From Comamonadaceae bacterium (lineage in GTDB: Bacteria; Pseudomonadota; Gammaproteobacteria; Burkholderiales; Burkholderiaceae_C), in the NCBI GenBank assembly GCA_947372005.1, contig CANBRV010000033.1, positions 1-13,997 on the forward strand: a stretch of DNA of 13,997 nucleotides. Reading direction: 5' to 3'. The notes beneath the pieces are model-generated. The model made no database searches. It saw nothing but the letters and a program-made list of their open reading frames with translations, and was not told the DNA's origin. Both the position numbers and the translations under genes were made by a program. Below, in pieces: positions 8,112-13,997 of this stretch (its first letter is position 1; each line of letters starts with the position of its first letter).

Positions 8112-9368
8112 TTAACGTAATAAGTTTTGAATGGCGATGGCTGTCTTGGCTGCCGCGCCTCGGTGTTTAGCCACAAAACTGTATGCCGCATTTTTATTAA
8201 AGCCGTTGGGCGCGCATAGCGTCAAACTACAGCCAATTGCCTTTTCTAGTGACTCAACCCGAAAGGCAACACTGGCTTCTTCGGCAAGCAATGAGGCGTC
8301 TTCAAAATTAAACGTATGCGGCCCCATCACAACGGGACAACCGCAAGCCAGTATTTCAATTAAGTTTTGCCCGCCCAGTTTTTCAAAGCTTCCGCCTAAA
8401 AGTGCGGCGCTTGCAAGGCCGCAATAAAACACCATCTCACCTAAGCTATTTCCTAGCCAAACTGCATCATCCGTTTCGCTCATTGGCCAATGCCCGCGCC
8501 TTGCGACAACAAATCCTGCCGCCTCAATTAGCTCGGCAACCGCATCAAATCGCTGCGGATGGCGCGGCACGATTAGCCAATGTGCGCTTGCGCGAACCTT
8601 ATCTGGCAATGCTTTTAAGCAATTTAGAAAAAATTCTTCTTCGCCTTCTCGTGAACTAGCGAAGAGAATGACGGGCTTGTAAAGCCCACTTCGCATTTCT
8701 TGTGCTTTGACCAACTGATCGGCGTTTGGAGTGATATCAAACTTTAAATTACCAAATACCCCATCGACTTTGGCACCAATACGCTTTAGCCGTGCAGCAT
8801 CGTCTGAGGTTTGCGCGTAGATTCCTGCGAGGTTACGGTATGCCTCTGTGGCGAGCCATTTCAGACGCAGGGTTTGCTTGAGTGACTTTTCGCTCATCCG
8901 CGCATTGACAAGCAAAACGGGAACATTGAAAGTCTTAGCACTAGCAATTAGGTTGGGCCAAACTTCCGTTTCTAACAAAATCCCTAGGTGCGGTTTAAAG
9001 TGCGTCAAAAATCGTTGTGTCGCCCCTCGACTATCCCACGGCTGCCAAACTTGCAAGTCATTACTTTGCAACAATTTGCCCCCTTCAGCGCGACCTGTTG
9101 CGGTGCCGTTTGTGAGTAACAGCCGCATATGAGGAAAAACGCTGCGCAACTCCTTCAGGAGAATCGCTGCAGCACGTGTCTCACCAAGTGATACCGAATG
9201 AATCCAAATCAGTGGGCGTGTTCCATCCGCCGCATAGGCTTCGTATCTGCCAAAACGTTCATTAATATGTTCACCATAACCTGGCTCCAAAGCCGCCCGG
9301 CGGCGAACCTTACGGCGCACGAAGGGCTGCATCAACCACGTCACAAACGAATAAAGCGTGCGTATCAC
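8112..9368 (-). CDS. waaA: 3-deoxy-D-manno-octulosonic acid (Kdo) transferase
   Basis: WaaA transfers Kdo from CMP-Kdo to lipid IVA at the cytoplasmic face of the inner membrane, beginning the lipopolysaccharide core. The 418-residue protein has an N-terminal hydrophobic segment followed by a basic patch (FVRRKVRRR), fitting monotopic membrane binding. The conserved acceptor-site motif is IHSVSLGET with Glu63 as the expected catalytic base. ETEVWPN (133-139), VFGNLKFDI and PVVMGPHTFNFEDAS are the other family hallmarks. The start is a GTG whose last two bases lie in the TGA of waaC (sequence GTGA), a classic coupled arrangement. It is the last gene of the minus-strand block. Whether it adds one or two Kdo residues cannot be told from sequence. 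Confidence 0.93.
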   Translation of the reverse strand: MIRTLYSFVTWLMQPFVRRKVRRRAALEPGYGEHINERFGRYEAYAADGTRPLIWIHSVSLGETRAAAILLKELRSVFPHMRLLLTNGTATGRAEGGKLLQSNDLQVWQPWDSRGATQRFLTHFKPHLGILLETEVWPNLIASAKTFNVPVLLVNARMSEKSLKQTLRLKWLATEAYRNLAGIYAQTSDDAARLKRIGAKVDGVFGNLKFDITPNADQLVKAQEMRSGLYKPVILFASSREGEEEFFLNCLKALPDKVRASAHWLIVPRHPQRFDAVAELIEAAGFVVARRGHWPMSETDDAVWLGNSLGEMVFYCGLASAALLGGSFEKLGGQNLIEILACGCPVVMGPHTFNFEDASLLAEEASVAFRVESLEKAIGCSLTLCAPNGFNKNAAYSFVAKHRGAAAKTAIAIQNLLR

Positions 9369-10339
9369 CTAGCTGTCTCTACCTTCATCCATGCTTGCTG
9401 CACATCTTCCACGCTAGGCGTATAGGTTCCACCCAACGCCACCTGATGAGAGCTACCGACTGGCCCCGCACGCCAAGCTCTATCTTGGCTAAAGATTTGC
9501 ACATGCGGTAAATTTAGCGCGACAGCTAAATGAGAGAGCCCAGAATCAACTCCGATGACGCCGTGGCACGTTGCCATTACATCAAGCAGCTCGGGCAATC
9601 CCATGCGAGGCAAAATTTCCGCATCGCGTGGAATGCGAGCCTTTACACTTTGGCATAAGTCCAATTCACGTGCATTGCTTTGCGGTAAAAGTATGCGATG
9701 AGATTGATGCTCGGTCAATAGAGCACTCAAGTCTTCCCATTGATGTCTAGGCCACTCGTTATCTAAGCGTGTTGTTCCATGCGTCAACATAATTGTGTGG
9801 CTAGCAGGATCGCGCGGCGGCAGATCTTTGAAGACCGTTCTAGGCGCTCCCTGTGGAACATAACCTAATAATTTACTGGCGAGCAACCGAGTCCGTGCTA
9901 CAGCATGAATCCGCGCTGGCATAGTTTGATTATTTTTTAGTAAAAACTTGACTGGCCACTCATAGCTACAGGCTTCACTTTTATTTGCAAAACTGCCTCG
10001 CAACCCTTCAGAGGCGAGGCTTGCCATACGTGCAACAAGGGCTGACTTAATCAGCCCTTGGCAATCAATGATGACGTCGTATGTTGTTGCATGTAATATT
10101 TTTTTAAACGCCCGCCGCTCATGCTGCGTTGTGCGCGAAAACCAGGTTTTTCTCCAACGTCGCAGCGCTATTGGAATCACATGACGCACACCTTGCACAC
10201 GCGCAACTAGCGGTGCAAAAGACTCCTCGACGACCCAATCAATTTTTGCCTCAGGATATGCGCTTAAGACATCTGCAACCACTGGCATTGTTTGAATGAC
10301 ATCGCCTAGTGATGACAGCTTGACAATCAAAACGTTCAT
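9365..10339 (-). CDS. waaC: Lipopolysaccharide heptosyltransferase I
   Basis: WaaC adds the first L-glycero-D-manno-heptose to Kdo in the inner core, using ADP-heptose in the cytosol (glycosyltransferase family 9). The 324-residue reading starts MNVLIVKLSSLGDVIQTMPV, the canonical WaaC N-terminus with the base Asp13 in place. IDCQGLIKSA (91-100), LTHGTTR (185-191) and GVDSGLSHLA complete the family motifs. The position matching E. coli Lys192 appears to be Asn194 (RLDNEWP), a possible departure discussed in the findings. I chose the ATG at 10339: an upstream in-frame TTG at 10363 would overlap the mutase stop and add eight residues with no family match. GGGA about 12 bases upstream is a weak ribosome-binding site. 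The gene overlaps waaA by four bases at its end. Confidence 0.92.
   Translation of the reverse strand: MNVLIVKLSSLGDVIQTMPVVADVLSAYPEAKIDWVVEESFAPLVARVQGVRHVIPIALRRWRKTWFSRTTQHERRAFKKILHATTYDVIIDCQGLIKSALVARMASLASEGLRGSFANKSEACSYEWPVKFLLKNNQTMPARIHAVARTRLLASKLLGYVPQGAPRTVFKDLPPRDPASHTIMLTHGTTRLDNEWPRHQWEDLSALLTEHQSHRILLPQSNARELDLCQSVKARIPRDAEILPRMGLPELLDVMATCHGVIGVDSGLSHLAVALNLPHVQIFSQDRAWRAGPVGSSHQVALGGTYTPSVEDVQQAWMKVETAR
10036..10060. repeat. Perfect inverted repeat inside waaC
   Basis: CAAGGGCTGA and TCAGCCCTTG form a perfect 10-bp stem around a 5-base loop (CTTAA). It lies over the codons for the conserved QGLIKSAL stretch of WaaC, so protein constraint explains much of it. No T run follows on either strand, so it is not a standard intrinsic terminator. 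Confidence 0.7.
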
Positions 10340-10359
10340 GAATGCTGGAATTCCCGCAC

Positions 10360-11781
10360 TCAATGACCAGCAGCAAAGCTCACATCTGATTTCACAGTTT
10401 GAAGCAAGGACATCATGTCAGCCTGAATGCGATGAAGCGCTGCCTCGGTATGCCCTTCAAAACGCAAAACAAGAACAGGCGTGGTGTTCGAAGCACGAAT
10501 TAAACCAAACCCATCAGACCAATCGACCCGCATGCCATCAATTGGATTGATCGTGGCATTTGCAAATGGCGCGTAGGTCTTGGCTAAATCTTGCAACTGC
10601 GCGACCAGTTTTGGTGGCTCACCTTCGCTACAAGCAACGTTTAACTCAGGGGTAGAGAAGCTAGTTGGCAGTGCATTCAAAACGGCATTGGCATCAGGGC
10701 TTGCGCTCAAAATCTCCAAGAGTCTTGTGCCCGCATACGTGCCATCATCAAATCCATACCAACGCTCTTTAAAGAAGATATGTCCACTCATCTCACCACC
10801 CAGCGCCGCTTGAGCTTGTCCGTCTGGTCGCACGGTTGCAGCATCAATTTCACGCATCTTTGCTTTAATGAGCGAATGCCCCGTTTTAAACATCAATGCT
10901 TTTCCACCAACTGCTTCAATTGCCGGCGCTAAACGCTGTGTGCACTTCACATCAAACAAAATGGTTGCGCCAGGCACACGACTCAAGACATCTTGAGCGA
11001 ACAGCATCATTTGACGATCGGGGTAAATGTTATTGCCGCCTTTGGTGACGATACCAAGACGATCACCGTCGCCATCAAATGCTAAGCCTAACTCAGCATC
11101 TGAGTTTTTGAGTGCGGCAATTAAATCGCGTAAATTTTCAGGCTTGCTTGGATCTGGATGATGATTAGGGAAGTTGCCATCGACCTCGCTAAAGAGCTCA
11201 ATCACTTCACAACCAAGCGCTCGGAAAATGCCTGGCGCCGATGCCCCTGCAATGCCATTACCCGAGTCAACCACAATTTTCATGGGGCGCTTCAGTTTTA
11301 TATCGCCCGTAATGCGGTCTGTGTATGCCTTATCTACACTGACTTGTGAAACCTTACCTGTCGCAGGCAGGGTCCACATTGACTCCTCCATCATGCGCCG
11401 AAGTGTTTGGATTTCGTCACCGTAAATTGCACGGCCGCCCAGCACCATCTTAAAACCGTTGTAGTCACGCGGGTTATGACTTCCTGTGATTTGAATGCCG
11501 CTTTTGCATAACGTGTTCGCAGCAAAATAAAGCATCGGGGTTGTGACCATGCCAACATCAATCACATCCACACCTGCTTCGCAAAGCCCATGAATCAATG
11601 CTTGCGCTAAATCAGCGCCCGACAAGCGGCCATCACGCCCGACAGCAATCGTACGCTCTCCTTGCTTGATCGCGTGCGTACCAAATGCGCGCCCAAGCCT
11701 GCGTGCAATCTCTGGATTCAACGCGGTTGGTGTGATACCTCGAATGTCATAGGCTTTAAAAATGCTGGGATCAAGTTTCAT
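10360..11781 (-). CDS. Phosphomannomutase/phosphoglucomutase
   Basis: This 473-residue alpha-D-phosphohexomutase interconverts hexose 6- and 1-phosphates (mannose and/or glucose), feeding nucleotide sugars for lipopolysaccharide and other polysaccharides. It resembles AlgC of Pseudomonas and ManB/CpsG types. The four domains carry the expected signatures: KAYDIRG at the N-terminus; the phosphoserine loop ITGSHNP with Ser101; the Mg-binding loop DGDGDR with Asp236, Asp238 and Asp240; the sugar-recognition loop GEMSGH (329-334); and the C-terminal phosphate-binding loop RASNTTP. Nothing is truncated. It follows hrcA by 13 bases, with no Shine-Dalgarno sequence in the gap, and lies 20 bases before the waaC ATG, suggesting one transcript. 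I leave the symbol blank because substrate preference (algC versus manB versus pgm) cannot be read from sequence. Confidence 0.93.
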   Translation of the reverse strand: MKLDPSIFKAYDIRGITPTALNPEIARRLGRAFGTHAIKQGERTIAVGRDGRLSGADLAQALIHGLCEAGVDVIDVGMVTTPMLYFAANTLCKSGIQITGSHNPRDYNGFKMVLGGRAIYGDEIQTLRRMMEESMWTLPATGKVSQVSVDKAYTDRITGDIKLKRPMKIVVDSGNGIAGASAPGIFRALGCEVIELFSEVDGNFPNHHPDPSKPENLRDLIAALKNSDAELGLAFDGDGDRLGIVTKGGNNIYPDRQMMLFAQDVLSRVPGATILFDVKCTQRLAPAIEAVGGKALMFKTGHSLIKAKMREIDAATVRPDGQAQAALGGEMSGHIFFKERWYGFDDGTYAGTRLLEILSASPDANAVLNALPTSFSTPELNVACSEGEPPKLVAQLQDLAKTYAPFANATINPIDGMRVDWSDGFGLIRASNTTPVLVLRFEGHTEAALHRIQADMMSLLQTVKSDVSFAAGH

Positions 11782-11794
11782 AGGTAGGGGGCTT

Positions 11795-12805
11795 TCATTT
11801 TTGATGACTAAGTGCGTTGCTAACTAATTTTGACGTAATGTCCACGATGCGAATCATACGCTCGTACGGCATCCGAGTTGGGCCAATCACTCCTAGTGTG
11901 CCAACAATTTGTCCATCAACTTTGTACGGAGCACTCACAACTGAAAGCTCCTCAAAAGGAACGATATGACTCTCTCCGCCAATATAAATGCGTACGCCTT
12001 GCGCCTGAGCAGACGTATCCAACAAATGCAAGAGCTGCGTTTTTTGCTCAAACATATCAAATGTGCGACGCAATTGGTTCATGTCACCCGCAAAATCTGA
12101 AACCGAAAGCAAATTACGTTCGCCCGAAATAACAACTTCGTCCGCAGGCTGACTCATGGCATCAGAGCTGGCTTGAACAGCAACCTGCATCAACGTCGCA
12201 ATTTCACCTTGCAGCGATTTAAGCTCAGCTTTAAGTTGCTTGCGCACTTGCTCCATCTCCAGCCCAGCATAGTTGGCGTTCAAATAATTAGAGGCTTCGA
12301 TCAACTGGCTTTGTGAATAATCTGTCGGTGTAAAAATAACACGGTTTTGCACGTCGCCTTCTGGCGAAACAATAATGACCAAGTAACGCTTTTCGGACAA
12401 GCGCAAAAACTCAATGTGCTTAAAAATAGCACTGCGCTTAGGTGCTAGAACAACGCCGACAAATTGAGACAGGCTAGACAGTAAGTTCGCAGCGTTTGCA
12501 ATGACCTTTTGCGGCTGCTCTGCAGCAAGCTCGGATGGCATGCCAGACAAGCCATCGCGCTGTACTGTTAGCATGGAATCGACAAACAAACGATAGCCAC
12601 GCGCTGTAGGAACACGCCCCGCAGATGTGTGTGGACTCACAATCAAGCCAAGATCTTCTAGATCTGCCATTACATTGCGAATAGTAGCTGCTGACAGCTC
12701 TAAGCCTGGTGCTTTGGAGAGTGTGCGCGAACCAACGGGTGTACCGTCGGCGATATAGCGCTCGACTAGCGTTTGAAGTAGGAGTTTGGCGCGATCATCT
12801 AACAT
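11795..12805 (-). CDS. hrcA: Heat-inducible transcription repressor HrcA
   Basis: HrcA represses chaperone genes (groE, dnaK in many bacteria) by binding the CIRCE inverted repeat, and is kept active by GroEL. The 336-residue protein has the winged-helix N-terminus: LLQTLVERYIADGTPVGSRT, then the recognition region LSAATIRNVMADLEDLG and wing SPHTSAGRVPTARGYRLFVD. A long GAF-like and dimerisation part follows, ending GPTRMPYERMIRIVDITSKL, a conserved C-terminal block. Length is normal. The start at 12805 gives the family N-terminus; no ribosome-binding site is evident. It lies 74 bases after atpC, with a perfect inverted repeat in the gap, and 13 bases before the mutase gene. No CIRCE element (TTAGCACTC-N9-GAGTGCTAA) is seen upstream of it or elsewhere in the window, and no grpE, dnaK or groE gene is nearby. 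Confidence 0.95.
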   Translation of the reverse strand: MLDDRAKLLLQTLVERYIADGTPVGSRTLSKAPGLELSAATIRNVMADLEDLGLIVSPHTSAGRVPTARGYRLFVDSMLTVQRDGLSGMPSELAAEQPQKVIANAANLLSSLSQFVGVVLAPKRSAIFKHIEFLRLSEKRYLVIIVSPEGDVQNRVIFTPTDYSQSQLIEASNYLNANYAGLEMEQVRKQLKAELKSLQGEIATLMQVAVQASSDAMSQPADEVVISGERNLLSVSDFAGDMNQLRRTFDMFEQKTQLLHLLDTSAQAQGVRIYIGGESHIVPFEELSVVSAPYKVDGQIVGTLGVIGPTRMPYERMIRIVDITSKLVSNALSHQK

Positions 12806-12839
12806 AGTTCGCTAGATTATCACTGGACTGGCTCAGCTC

Positions 12840-12871
12840 GATCAGCGCAATGGAAGTGCAGTGCGCTGATC
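12840..12871. repeat. Perfect 10-bp inverted repeat in the atpC-hrcA gap
   Basis: GATCAGCGCA and TGCGCTGATC are exact reverse complements separated by 12 bases. In the direction of atpC transcription the hairpin begins 8 bases after the atpC stop codon and is followed by mixed sequence, not a T run. It may therefore be a 3'-end stabilising or attenuating hairpin between ATP synthase and hrcA, or an operator for a dimeric regulator. Its sequence does not match CIRCE. Confidence 0.75.
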
Positions 12872-12879
12872 AGTTCACC

Positions 12880-13296
12880 TTATTTTTTATCGCGAAAACG
12901 ACGTAGCGCTGCAAACTGAGCAGCAAGTACAGCCAACTCAGACTGCGCTTTAGCTAGATCGATATCGCTCTTCGCATTTTTAAGCGCTTCTTCTGCAGCA
13001 ATCTTTGCTGCATTCGCTTTTTCTTCGTCAAGGTCTTTACCACGAACAGCCGTATCAGATAGCACAGTCACGCAGTTGGGTTGAACTTCTAACATGCCGC
13101 CTGCAACGAAAATGAATTCTTCGCCGCCATCCGCTGTTTCAATACGCACAGTACCAGGACGAATACGCGTAATCAAGGGTGTATGGCGCGGCTTGATACC
13201 AAGCTCGCCCACCTCGCCTGGCAAAGCAACAAAAGTCGCTTCGCCAGAGTAAATGGACTCTTCAGCGGATACAACGTCAACGTGTATCGTGTTCAT
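12880..13296 (-). CDS. atpC: ATP synthase F1 epsilon subunit
   Basis: The epsilon subunit joins the rotor gamma subunit to the c-ring and can inhibit ATP hydrolysis through its C-terminal helices. The 138-residue protein is of normal length. The N-terminal beta-sandwich shows IHVDVVSAEESIYSGEA, LPGEVGELGIKPRHTPLIT, IFVAGGMLEV and VTVLSDTA. The C-terminal part (from about residue 88) is an Ala/Lys/Glu-rich helical hairpin ending ALRRFRDKK. It starts two bases after the atpD stop codon, with its ribosome-binding site inside the end of atpD. It is normally the last gene of the atp operon, and the following gap holds a hairpin but no T-rich terminator. Confidence 0.96.
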   Translation of the reverse strand: MNTIHVDVVSAEESIYSGEATFVALPGEVGELGIKPRHTPLITRIRPGTVRIETADGGEEFIFVAGGMLEVQPNCVTVLSDTAVRGKDLDEEKANAAKIAAEEALKNAKSDIDLAKAQSELAVLAAQFAALRRFRDKK

Positions 13297-13298
13297 GG

Positions 13299-13997
13299 TT
13301 AGACCTTCTTAGCTTTTTCGATGGCTTCGTCAATCGTGCCCACCATATAAAACGCTTGCTCTGGCATGTGGTCACACTCGCCATTCACAATCATTTTGAA
13401 GCCGCGAATCGTCTCGGCCAAGGTCACGTACTTACCAGCAGTACCGGTAAAGACTTCAGCAACGTGGAACGGCTGCGACAAGAAACGTTGAATCTTACGA
13501 GCACGTGCCACAGCCAATTTGTCTTCTGGTGCGAGTTCGTCCATGCCCAAAATAGCGATGATGTCGCGCAGCTCTTTGTAGCGCTGTAGCGTACCTTGCA
13601 CGGCACGTGCTGTGCTGTAGTGATCATCACCCACAACCAATGGGTCGAGCTGACGGCTTGTAGAGTCAAGTGGATCAACCGCTGGATAGATACCTAAAGC
13701 GGCGATGTCACGCGACAACACAACCGTAGAGTCCAAGTGAGCGAACGTCGTCGCAGGTGACGGATCGGTTAAGTCATCCGCTGGCACGTAAACGGCTTGG
13801 ATGGAGGTAATAGAGCCAACTTTCGTTGATGTAATACGCTCTTGCAAACGACCCATCTCTTCAGCCAGCGTTGGTTGGTAACCCACAGCAGAAGGCATAC
13901 GGCCCAAGAGCGCAGACACTTCAGTACCAGCCAATGTGTAACGGTAAATGTTGTCCACGAAGAACAAAACGTCTTTGCCTTCGTCACGGAACGATTC
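13299..13997 (-). CDS. atpD: ATP synthase F1 beta subunit (partial, 5' end off the window)
   Basis: This is the C-terminal half (232 residues of an expected 465-470) of the catalytic beta subunit of the F-type ATP synthase. The frame enters from the right edge as ESFRDEGKDVLFFVDN, the Walker B region, so the Walker A loop lies outside. Downstream are AGTEVSALLGRMPSAVGYQP, the ITSIQAVYVPADDLTDPSPA segment, LDSTSRQLDP and the DELSEED-region equivalent MDELAPEDK, ending IDEAIEKAKKV. Sequence variants such as DNIYRYTLAGTEV point to Betaproteobacteria. No internal stop or frameshift is present. It precedes atpC by two bases. Confidence 0.97.
   Translation of the reverse strand, partial: ESFRDEGKDVLFFVDNIYRYTLAGTEVSALLGRMPSAVGYQPTLAEEMGRLQERITSTKVGSITSIQAVYVPADDLTDPSPATTFAHLDSTVVLSRDIAALGIYPAVDPLDSTSRQLDPLVVGDDHYSTARAVQGTLQRYKELRDIIAILGMDELAPEDKLAVARARKIQRFLSQPFHVAEVFTGTAGKYVTLAETIRGFKMIVNGECDHMPEQAFYMVGTIDEAIEKAKKV
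13304..13310 (-). promoter_or_regulatory. Ribosome-binding site for atpC
   Basis: On the minus strand AAGAAGG lies 7 bases before the atpC ATG, overlapping the last codons of atpD. It is the strongest Shine-Dalgarno sequence I see in the window and fixes the atpC start at 13296. Confidence 0.75.

Noticed and set aside
10340..10363. TTG start for waaC overlapping the mutase stop
   Set aside because: The eight added residues have no counterpart in WaaC proteins, while MNVLIVKLSSLGD at 10339 is the canonical start.
12816..12821. GATAAT (minus strand) as a -10 box for hrcA
   Set aside because: No -35 hexamer lies 16-18 bases upstream, and it would leave a leader of only a few bases. It may be chance in AT-rich DNA.
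1..13997. tRNA, rRNA, CRISPR arrays, insertion sequences, attachment sites, riboswitches
   Set aside because: Reading both strands I found no cloverleaf, spaced repeat array, transposase frame or target duplication. Nearly the whole window is accounted for by conserved genes.

Overview
The window reads as chromosomal DNA of a betaproteobacterium, most likely a member of the Burkholderiales. The best evidence is the sequence of the partial ATP synthase beta subunit (DNIYRYTLAGTEV, MPSAVGYQPTLAEEMG). A PCMT-like / rhodanese / TolC gene set and a Kdo transferase next to heptosyltransferase I fit the same group. Base composition looks balanced between AT and GC. I saw no mobile element, tRNA, rRNA, CRISPR array or prophage gene. 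The assignment rests on remembered family sequences, not on a search.

Left edge: a partial DUF2889 gene on the minus strand (455 down to the edge) diverges from a class II aldolase/adducin-type gene (509-1276, plus).

Plus-strand block, 1361-8111: five closely spaced genes encode an RND periplasmic adaptor, an RND inner-membrane permease, a PCMT-like methyltransferase, a small single-domain rhodanese and a TolC-type outer-membrane channel. Gaps are 1, 12, 21 and 30 bases. The adaptor, permease and TolC protein together would make a complete tripartite efflux pump. The two small cytosolic enzymes sit between the permease and the channel gene.

Minus-strand block, 13997 down to 8112: in transcription order, the C-terminal half of atpD, then atpC, hrcA (heat-shock repressor), a phosphomannomutase/phosphoglucomutase, waaC (heptosyltransferase I) and waaA (Kdo transferase). 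The mutase would supply hexose-1-phosphates for cell-surface sugars, and waaA and waaC build the inner core of lipopolysaccharide on lipid A. The two blocks converge with no spare base: the tolC stop codon ends at 8111 and the waaA stop codon begins at 8112.

Most of the window is conserved housekeeping sequence, and I do not see a clearly new system. The points most worth a second look are the two small enzymes inside the efflux operon, the methyltransferase lacking the usual PIMT Thr/Ser motif, the aldolase-like protein lacking the catalytic Glu, the placement of hrcA between ATP synthase and envelope genes, and a perfect 10-bp inverted repeat in the atpC-hrcA gap.
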